Shown in pieces: positions 45,364 to 50,314 of a DNA stretch of 50,314 nucleotides. The stretch lies in NCBI GenBank assembly GCA_035426385.1, contig DAOLZQ010000017.1, forward strand, positions 1-50,314, in the 5' to 3' direction. The stretch comes from Parvibacillus sp035426385. GTDB taxonomy: Bacteria > Bacteroidota > Bacteroidia > Chitinophagales > Saprospiraceae. The stretch's first letter is position 1, and every line of letters starts with the position of its first letter. Both the position numbers and the translations under genes were made by a program. The notes beneath the pieces were generated by a model. The model saw nothing but the letters and a program-made list of their open reading frames with translations, made no database searches and was not told the origin of the DNA.

Positions 45364-47190
45364 TTATCCCTCTTCGTGTAGCTGACCCGGCTCTGAAACC
45401 TTTGTGATCTCCTCCTTCTTCTTCACTCTCCATACGCTTTGTATCGCTGTCCTGAAAGAATCCACAAGATCATTTTCCAGAATTAGACTGATAAATGTCT
45501 TTTCAACATAATGATGTAGTGGAAACAAAAATGATATTAAGACAACTTTAAATAAAATAATTTGAATTGGTGAACCATGAGTTATTTCATGCAACCATTG
45601 ATCAATAAATAATACAATCACTTCAAAGAACATGATAAAGGAGACATACCCCATAGATTTAATCCACCAGGATGGTACTTTGTAGACCGAAATGACTACC
45701 AAACTCATAAAAAGTAGGATCAGTATCAAAATGAGTATTAAGTACTGTGTATTTCTTTTCTGGTTTAAATAGATTTGCTTTTTTTCATGATCCAATTGAG
45801 ACTGAGCCAGAATATTTTGTAACTCCAAATCTTTGACTTTCTCATCTGACTGCATTTGGATCCGCGCTGATTTAGCTGCACTAATACTCCTGAGATAATC
45901 TAATTGAACCTGCAAGTCTTGGTTTAGCTTGTAGTAGCTCAATATTTCATTTCCAATCTCAATCTGAAGGAAATAATCTGTGGTCTTAAGGGAATGTTGA
46001 AATGCAGAAATATAGTCTCTCAAAGCATTTCTTTTCAGTTTATTTCGCGCATAGAATTGAGCTCTCCTTTTAAAATAGTTAGCATAAGCATAATCATTCT
46101 CGCCTGTTAAAAAATTACCAGCATATTCATAGTAATAAATAGCAGAATCAATATTATTCTTACTTTCCTCCTGATATGCAATAATTCTATAATAAATAGA
46201 TGGTACATCTGAACGTAAATATCTTTTATCTCCCGGATCGTCTTTATATAAGTTTGCGAGCTCTAAAAATTTATCTTGATTTATGTAAGATGTTCTCATT
46301 ATACTAAGCGCACGGCTTTCCATCTCAATCCATTTGCGTCCCTTTGCAAAAGCCAAGACTCTTCTAAAGATTCCCTCCGTACCATCATAATCTTCATCAT
46401 ATATCATTACACTCAGACGCTGTAATTCACTGAAATAGAAATCTACTGAATCAACAGGTGGGTTTTCAAAAAGAGAAGTTTTGACCAAGCGCACATATTC
46501 CATGGCTTTCTTATATTGATGATCCATCAAATAGAAATCTGAAATCTTGTAAAGACATTCACGATGAAAGGAATCCAGGCTCGCTTCCCGCGACTGATAC
46601 ATTGCTTCAAGCAGATTCTTTAATTGTAGGAACGGCTGCTTCTTGAGATGATTAATGTCTGCATGGGTAAGTAAGAGGGCTATCTCATAGTAAGATTCCA
46701 AGAGTGAGGTGCGATCAACTTGATTAATAAAGTTCAATGCTTCGATGGCATCACCGGTTCTAATAAAATATGCACAAATTGCTAAATAAGAATCCAGCAT
46801 CAATGACTCAGATTCTAATTTTTTAGCACTGGATAAACTTTTGTAAAAAAGCTCCTTTGCATGTGTAGCATCAGGTGGTTCAAGTGTCTTTAATTCCAGT
46901 AATGCATTACCTGAAAGTAATATCAAATAAGGATCGTCCACCAAAATGGCAAGTGACCGAGCTTCAGTCAAAAAACTATCTGCCTTTACTATGTCTACAA
47001 ATGTATCCTGATAATAGTGTGCTCTTGAGATACAAAAATCTACTTTAGTCCGATCCTTAATGGTGGCTTTAGATTGTGATTGAACCCAGTCTGGGAGGTC
47101 ATTATGCTTATTGCACGCCATAAAGCCTACTGAACTCACCAATAATAGTAAGAACAGGCGGTTACATCTGCTAGCTAAAAGACATGACAT
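45364..47190 (-). CDS. TPR lipoprotein with coiled coil and membrane helices
   Basis: A 608-residue protein. Signal with lipobox VGFMAC (Cys26), then about 400 residues of TPR-like helical pairs (AYANYFKRRAQFYARNKLKRNALRDYISAF region, about 365-400), a coiled coil (EKVKDLELQNILAQSQLDHEK), a membrane helix (YLILILILILLFMSLVVISVY), then two or three more helices (MGYVSFIMFFEVIVLFID and IILFKVVLISFLFPLHHYV) and a basic tail. This is the layout of Bacteroidota TPR sensor kinases and LuxR-type regulators, but there is no kinase or DNA-binding domain. It sits between paralogs A and B, divergent from B across 84 bases, and may sense or assemble the paralogs. Function unknown. Confidence 0.75.
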   Translation of the reverse strand: MSCLLASRCNRLFLLLLVSSVGFMACNKHNDLPDWVQSQSKATIKDRTKVDFCISRAHYYQDTFVDIVKADSFLTEARSLAILVDDPYLILLSGNALLELKTLEPPDATHAKELFYKSLSSAKKLESESLMLDSYLAICAYFIRTGDAIEALNFINQVDRTSLLESYYEIALLLTHADINHLKKQPFLQLKNLLEAMYQSREASLDSFHRECLYKISDFYLMDHQYKKAMEYVRLVKTSLFENPPVDSVDFYFSELQRLSVMIYDEDYDGTEGIFRRVLAFAKGRKWIEMESRALSIMRTSYINQDKFLELANLYKDDPGDKRYLRSDVPSIYYRIIAYQEESKNNIDSAIYYYEYAGNFLTGENDYAYANYFKRRAQFYARNKLKRNALRDYISAFQHSLKTTDYFLQIEIGNEILSYYKLNQDLQVQLDYLRSISAAKSARIQMQSDEKVKDLELQNILAQSQLDHEKKQIYLNQKRNTQYLILILILILLFMSLVVISVYKVPSWWIKSMGYVSFIMFFEVIVLFIDQWLHEITHGSPIQIILFKVVLISFLFPLHHYVEKTFISLILENDLVDSFRTAIQSVWRVKKKEEITKVSEPGQLHEEG

Positions 47191-47209
47191 TGATCTGAAG
47201 TAAAAATAG

Positions 47210-47240
47210 TTCGAAATATATATAAAATACTTTATATTGC
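47210..47240 (+). promoter_or_regulatory. Promoter of paralog B
   Basis: TTCG (47210-47213), a 19-base spacer, TATATTGC (47233-47240). The start region of the divergent TPR gene lies just upstream; GAAATATA (47213-47220) reads TATATTTC on the other strand, a possible -7 for that gene, so the two promoters may interfere. Confidence 0.65.
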
Positions 47241-47245
47241 ACTAT

Positions 47246-47265
47246 ATATTTTCAAACACCAATAA
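47246..47265 (+). promoter_or_regulatory. Conserved leader box of paralog B
   Basis: ATATTTTCAAACACCAATAA, identical to the box of paralog C and one base different from that of A. It ends 9 bases before the ATG. Confidence 0.6.
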
Positions 47266-47274
47266 AGCTTCATC

Positions 47275-47769
47275 ATGTCTAACTCAAACCAACCTTCTTT
47301 GAAGAGAATCTTTACTTCACCTTTAGCATGGCTCTGTTTTGCTGTATTTTTGTTTCTAGGCTATGGAATAAGATATCTCAAACAGCCTCCTTCCATGTGC
47401 CCAGAAATTAGTGTTGAATTCAAAACCAAAGCTTGGATGACAGCAAAGCAATATGTGAATAATCTGCGCCCCGCGACACCACAAAATCCCAATTGGGGAA
47501 CTTATCTTGACTTGTCAAAAGGAACTTTAGATACCCTTCGAGCATATTTTGATCAAAATCCCTTGCCTGGTGCAGTTCGTGTCTATTTGGGCAGTAAAAT
47601 TGACTCGGGATACTTCTTCCTCTCACCTCTTAAAGTGAATGGACAAGATGCGCAAACTGCTAGAATATTATACTTTCTTCGAAAACAACCTGGATTGCCA
47701 TGCCCAAAATATTGTGATATAAGTAATACAGCCATGGGAGATGGTGGTGCTCCACCCCCTCTTCAGTGA
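47275..47769 (+). CDS. Three-paralog membrane-anchored CPKYCD protein, copy B
   Basis: A 164-residue homologue of copy A. N-terminus MSNSNQPSLKRIF, one membrane helix (about 15-33), then WMTAKQYVNNLRP, NWGTYLDLSKGTLDTLRAYF, GAVRVYLGSKIDSGYFFLSPL, and LPCPKYCDISNTAMG before a short Pro-rich tail (GGAPPPLQ). An extra Cys (Cys42) follows the membrane helix. It is divergent from the TPR gene. Of the three copies it is nearest to A in the central domain. Function unknown. Confidence 0.75.
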   Translation: MSNSNQPSLKRIFTSPLAWLCFAVFLFLGYGIRYLKQPPSMCPEISVEFKTKAWMTAKQYVNNLRPATPQNPNWGTYLDLSKGTLDTLRAYFDQNPLPGAVRVYLGSKIDSGYFFLSPLKVNGQDAQTARILYFLRKQPGLPCPKYCDISNTAMGDGGAPPPLQ

Positions 47770-48059
47770 CATTAAATGGTTCGATGTTGTTAATGATGCA
47801 ATTACTTTTCCACTGAATAATTAAGCGGTCGCGCACTATGGTCTAAAATCCCTAGCAGTTCCTCTAGAGGATATTACAATAGTTTTGAATTTTGCAAGGC
47901 AAAAAATGCGTAATAAATCGTTTATTTTATTTATTTTCATTGGATTGAAATCACTTTTGATTTAGAGTGCCACGATTTAAATCTAGTAAATGCTGTATAA
48001 TAAAACAATGAATTTTACTGTATTTTGAAAGCTATATTAATAGAACATATTGGAAATAA
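47770..48059. other. 290-base AT-rich spacer between paralogs B and C
   Basis: No gene seen. It contains the 12-bp perfect palindrome TCCTCTAGAGGA (47860-47871) in the probable 3' region of copy B, which might bind a protein. The rest is AT-rich and featureless up to the promoter of copy C. Confidence 0.45.
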
Positions 48060-48090
48060 TTCGAAGTAAATAGAATATTCCTTATATTGC
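48060..48090 (+). promoter_or_regulatory. Promoter of paralog C
   Basis: TTCG (48060-48063), a 19-base spacer, TATATTGC (48083-48090): the same spacing as A and B. Confidence 0.65.
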
Positions 48091-48095
48091 AGTAC

Positions 48096-48115
48096 ATATT
48101 TTCAAACACCAATAA
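48096..48115 (+). promoter_or_regulatory. Conserved leader box of paralog C
   Basis: ATATTTTCAAACACCAATAA, identical to that of B, 10 bases before the ATG at 48126. Confidence 0.6.
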
Positions 48116-48125
48116 AAATTTTAAC

Positions 48126-48590
48126 ATGTCTAGTTCAAACCAACCTTCCTCTATGAGGCAATTAATGTCACCCATGTCTTTACTCTTGTATGTCATTTTT
48201 ATTATTCTAGGGTTTCTGCTAAGTAACTTTCTCTCGAAAGGAAAAGAGGACGATCAACCCAAACCAGCTAAATTTGCCAAATTATCATGGAAAACTGCAA
48301 AAGAGAATGTAATGAGGCTGGATACAGTCTCAAATCGCGGAAGTTATTTGGATTTGGACAGCAGTAGCCTGGAATCGATTAGATCATTTATGACACACCA
48401 AACTACTACCAAAACAGTACGGATATACTTAGCAAGTGGAGACAACGTTGGCTATTTTTTACTTTCCCCATTAGACAAAGATGGACATGACCATGTAACC
48501 GATTCAGTCAATTATACTGAGCCACCCAAGAAGATTAAATTGCCATGTCCAAAATATTGCGATCTACAATCTACAGCGTTCGGGGAATAA
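48126..48590 (+). CDS. Three-paralog membrane-anchored CPKYCD protein, copy C
   Basis: A 154-residue homologue. The start is the ATG at 48126 (MSSSNQPSS), by alignment with A and B; an ATG at 48087 would lie inside the promoter. N-terminal segment, one membrane helix (about 15-34), a charged stretch (SKGKEDDQPKPAKF), then WKTAKENVMRLD, RGSYLDLDSSSLESIRSF, KTVRIYLASGDNVGYFLLSPL and LPCPKYCDLQSTAFGE. It lacks the RP-x-NPNW insert of A and B, so it is the most diverged copy. Function unknown. Confidence 0.75.
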   Translation: MSSSNQPSSMRQLMSPMSLLLYVIFIILGFLLSNFLSKGKEDDQPKPAKFAKLSWKTAKENVMRLDTVSNRGSYLDLDSSSLESIRSFMTHQTTTKTVRIYLASGDNVGYFLLSPLDKDGHDHVTDSVNYTEPPKKIKLPCPKYCDLQSTAFGE

Positions 48591-48805
48591 CATCATGCTA
48601 CAGAACTCCAAAGTAGTTTTGAAATTGCTGTTAAATAAAGTGTTAAGTGGAGATCTATACTTACTCTGAAGCCATATTATAATAACTCGTAAGAAATTAG
48701 AAGGTTGATATTCTTGTTGCTATATTATTACTAGACTCCTATTTTGAATCTCTTAAGGTAGTGAAGAAAGCAATGAAAAAAAGATAACTTCGTACATAAA
48801 ATAAC
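48591..48805. other. Spacer between paralog C and the tRNA-Pro fragment
   Basis: AT-rich and without a gene. It contains ACTCCTATTTTGAATCTC (48735-48752), shared with one change with the region downstream of paralog A, which suggests that the duplicated unit included flanking DNA. Confidence 0.45.
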
Positions 48806-48840
48806 AAAAGGGCCTCTCTTTACAGAGAAGCCCTTTTTTT
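48806..48840 (-). terminator. Terminator of the former tRNA-Pro gene
   Basis: AAAAGGGC-C-TCTCT-TTAC-AGAGA-A-GCCCTTTT forms a near-perfect hairpin directly behind the tRNA 3' end (one base away on the minus strand). The T tract on the plus strand (48834-48840) also makes it usable for the rightward transcript of paralog C. Confidence 0.7.
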
Positions 48841-48841
48841 G

Positions 48842-48888
48842 TCGGGGTACCAGGATTCGAACCTGGGACCCCCTGCTCCCAAAGCAGA
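48842..48888 (-). pseudogene. 3' half of tRNA-Pro(UGG); attachment-site half
   Basis: The minus strand reads the anticodon arm (CTGC, loop TTTGGGA with anticodon TGG, GCAG), variable region, T arm (GGTTCGAATCC) and acceptor 3' strand TACCCCG plus A, ending at 48842. The 5' half (acceptor 5' strand and D arm) is missing: the sequence to the right does not fold as a tRNA. A tyrosine recombinase gene starts 169 bases away. This is the displaced 3' half left by integration of an element into the tRNA gene; the restored tRNA is expected at the far end of the element. Confidence 0.75.
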
Positions 48889-48903
48889 TTTTTACACTAT
48901 TCC

Positions 48904-48933
48904 TTTGTTTTGTAATGTTAGTGATTATCTTTG
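48904..48933 (+). promoter_or_regulatory. Promoter of the integrase gene
   Basis: TTTG (48904-48907), an 18-base spacer, and TATCTTTG (48926-48933), an exact -7 match. The leader would be about 115 bases and contains three tandem repeats just before the start codon. Confidence 0.55.
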
Positions 48934-49001
48934 TAAAGCCAAATATACAAAGGGTTTTGAAAGATTTCAACTTTTTGTTGCTATCTGTATCTTTTGTGTT
49001 T

Positions 49002-49034
49002 TTGTATGCAAGTTGTATGCAAATTGTATGCAAG
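49002..49034 (+). repeat. Three tandem 11-bp repeats before the integrase gene
   Basis: TTGTATGCAAG, TTGTATGCAAA and TTGTATGCAAG follow one another without a gap (49002-49012, 49013-49023, 49024-49034). The period is 11 bases, about one helical turn, so bound proteins would lie on one face of the DNA. The last ends 22 bases before the integrase ATG. Likely integrase arm-type sites or an autoregulatory operator; this is inference. Confidence 0.8.
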
Positions 49035-49056
49035 TAGTTTTTAGAAGATTTTTGAC

Positions 49057-50304
49057 ATGAAGGACAACGTATCAATTTCTATAGTTTTAGATAGAAGATC
49101 ACCCCTAAAAGATGGCACTTTCCCGGTAAAATTGAGAGTATTTGTATCATTTCCACGCACTCAAAAAATGTATTCCACCAAATTCGCTGTGACTGAAGCA
49201 GACTTCAAAAGCATTTGGTTAACTACAAAACCCCGATCTGACAGTAAGGAACAGCGAAAAAAGTGGGCAGCACTTGAAGCGAAGGCCAATGAAGTAGCCG
49301 GAAAACTACCAATCTTCACCATTGATGACTTCGAACGATTGATGTTCAATAGGACCACCAACAAAGACCTGGATGTTAATTTCTACTTTGAAAAGATAAT
49401 AGATAAGTGGAACAGCACCGGGAACATCAGTACAGCCAATGGGTATTTGAATTCACTAAATTGCCTACTACGCTTCCATGCACACTCCAACATCAACTTC
49501 AAAGACATTACACCCCGATACTTAGAAAGGCTTGAAACTCATTGTGTCGAAGTGGAACAGAAAAGTATCGCCACCATAGGCATTTATTTACGCAATCTTA
49601 GAACAGTATTCAATGAAGCTATCACTGATAAGGCAATTTCGCCTGATCTGTATCCATTTGGACTGACAAAAAAGGGGAAATATCAAATCCGGACCTCAAA
49701 AAAGGTTAAAAAAGCACTGACCAAAGATCAGATGAAGACACTGTTCACCGGTGAGGCGAAGACAACGGATCAAGAAAAGGCAAAAGCATTTTGGTTTCTT
49801 TCCTACTTATGTAACGGCATGAATATTGCCGACATCATAAAATTGAGATGCAGAGACTATGATGAGGCGAAAATAACGTTCATCCGGTCGAAGACTGCCA
49901 AAACTAACAATGAGGTCAAAGAAATAACGGTTTACCTAAATGATTATGCCAAAGAGGTAATCCAAAAATATGGTGACATCAACCAATCACCCAATGATTA
50001 CATATTCCCTATTTTAGAACCTCATCAAACGGCAATGGAGCAGTTCCAAAGAAGGCGAGCATTTACCCGATACATTAATCAACACTTTTTGAAATATGCT
50101 CATAGTGTAGGTATAACTGAAAAGATATCTACTTATTGGGCCAGGCATACTTATGTGAGCTTAGCGGTACAGAAAGGTGCAAGCATGGAGTTTGTAGGTG
50201 AAGCATTGGGACATAGCGACACCAAAACCACAATGGGATATTTTTCCGGATTTTCCAACGAAGTGAAGAAGTCCTTCAGTCAATCACTCTTAGATTTCGA
50301 CTGA
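49057..50304 (+). CDS. Tyrosine recombinase / integrase
   Basis: A 415-residue site-specific recombinase. N-terminal arm-binding domain (VSISIVLDRRSPLKDG, MYSTKFAVTEADF), a SAM-like core-binding domain (about 105-205) and the catalytic domain. The C-terminal motifs are YWARHTYVSLAVQKGAS and LGHSDTKTTMGYF with the nucleophile Tyr395. The first catalytic-arginine box reads LCNGMNIADIIKL; the residue usually Arg near the GM is Asn, as I recall for a Bacteroidota subgroup. It stands beside a split tRNA-Pro and points into the element. The gene is complete, with its stop 10 bases before the window end. Confidence 0.92.
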   Translation: MKDNVSISIVLDRRSPLKDGTFPVKLRVFVSFPRTQKMYSTKFAVTEADFKSIWLTTKPRSDSKEQRKKWAALEAKANEVAGKLPIFTIDDFERLMFNRTTNKDLDVNFYFEKIIDKWNSTGNISTANGYLNSLNCLLRFHAHSNINFKDITPRYLERLETHCVEVEQKSIATIGIYLRNLRTVFNEAITDKAISPDLYPFGLTKKGKYQIRTSKKVKKALTKDQMKTLFTGEAKTTDQEKAKAFWFLSYLCNGMNIADIIKLRCRDYDEAKITFIRSKTAKTNNEVKEITVYLNDYAKEVIQKYGDINQSPNDYIFPILEPHQTAMEQFQRRRAFTRYINQHFLKYAHSVGITEKISTYWARHTYVSLAVQKGASMEFVGEALGHSDTKTTMGYFSGFSNEVKKSFSQSLLDFD

Positions 50305-50314
50305 TTTTCAATCA

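Larger units (their letters stand above)
48889..50314. mobile_element. Left end of a tRNA-Pro-integrated element
   Basis: From the broken tRNA-Pro half to the window edge the DNA holds an integrase promoter, three tandem repeats and an integrase gene transcribed inward. This is the typical left end of a prophage, integrative element or genomic island. Its length, cargo and right end lie outside the window. Confidence 0.65.

Noticed and set aside
48842..48930. A complete tRNA-Pro gene.
   Set aside because: The right-hand DNA gives no D arm or 5' acceptor strand pairing with TACCCCG; only the 3' half is present.
48731..49075. Reading frames on both strands over the tRNA fragment and repeats.
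   Set aside because: They cross the terminator, the tRNA half and the 11-bp repeats; their composition is that of non-coding DNA. Not genes.
1..50314. CRISPR arrays, rRNA genes and insertion sequences.
   Set aside because: No spaced direct-repeat array, rRNA stretch or transposase was seen.

Overview
The window looks like a chromosomal segment of an AT-rich member of the Bacteroidota, most likely a Saprospiria/Cytophaga-type gliding or predatory marine/sludge organism. The reasons are several proteins with type IX secretion (T9SS) C-terminal sorting domains, a T9SS plug-domain protein, futalosine-pathway menaquinone synthesis (MqnC), GWxTD, DUF4230 and DUF6089 proteins, and promoters of the Bacteroidota kind (TTTG, 19 bases, TAnnTTTG) with no consistent Shine-Dalgarno sequences. 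The species assignment is inference.

Layout. 0-2.4 kb: citrate synthase, glycine cleavage H protein and a small VanZ-like membrane protein. 2.4-12.4 kb: a secretion block with two large tandem paralogous reprolysin-type metalloproteases (the second lacks the Met-turn Met), a PASTA-domain membrane protein and a further T9SS-sorted protein. 12.4-15.8 kb: a divergent polyphosphate-glucokinase-like ROK kinase and a GH63/MGH1-like glucosidase, which could release and phosphorylate glucose. 15.8-19.7 kb: a leftward group with dTMP kinase, a membrane protein, RNase R and an unknown protein. 19.7-21.3 kb: a Lys/Ala-rich secreted protein with its own promoter and terminator, then mqnC. 21.4-24.8 kb: a metal-uptake locus with a Fur/Zur-family repressor divergent from a TonB receptor and a partner lipoprotein; a 17-bp palindrome carries the -33 elements of both promoters.

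24.8-32.0 kb: T9SS plug protein, two parvulin-type prolyl isomerases, a polysaccharide-deacetylase-like protein and a GT4 glycosyltransferase. 32.0-36.1 kb: lipoprotein, GWxTD and DUF4230 proteins in a translationally coupled leftward operon, then an esterase and a lipoprotein. 36.2-38.5 kb: exopolysaccharide initiating sugar-phosphate transferase with a lipoprotein. 38.6-43.1 kb: a PliI-like lysozyme-inhibitor lipoprotein overlapping an M16-fold protein without the zinc motif, adenylate kinase, then RimK overlapping an AspA/AstE-type zinc hydrolase. 43.2-44.1 kb: DUF6089 outer-membrane barrel.

The most unusual part is 44.2-48.6 kb. Three small paralogous membrane-anchored proteins (160, 164 and 154 aa, all ending in a CPKYCD motif) each have the same promoter (TT(T/C)G, exactly 19 bases, TATATTGC) followed by a nearly invariant 20-base leader box. 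A TPR lipoprotein with a coiled coil and several membrane helices, built like a sensor but without an output domain, sits between the first and second copies. This gene set adjoins a truncated tRNA-Pro(UGG) 3' half (48842-48888). That fragment, with a tyrosine recombinase gene preceded by three 11-bp tandem repeats, marks the left end of an integrated element that runs off the right edge. The three-paralog plus TPR-sensor cluster is the best candidate here for an undescribed system.
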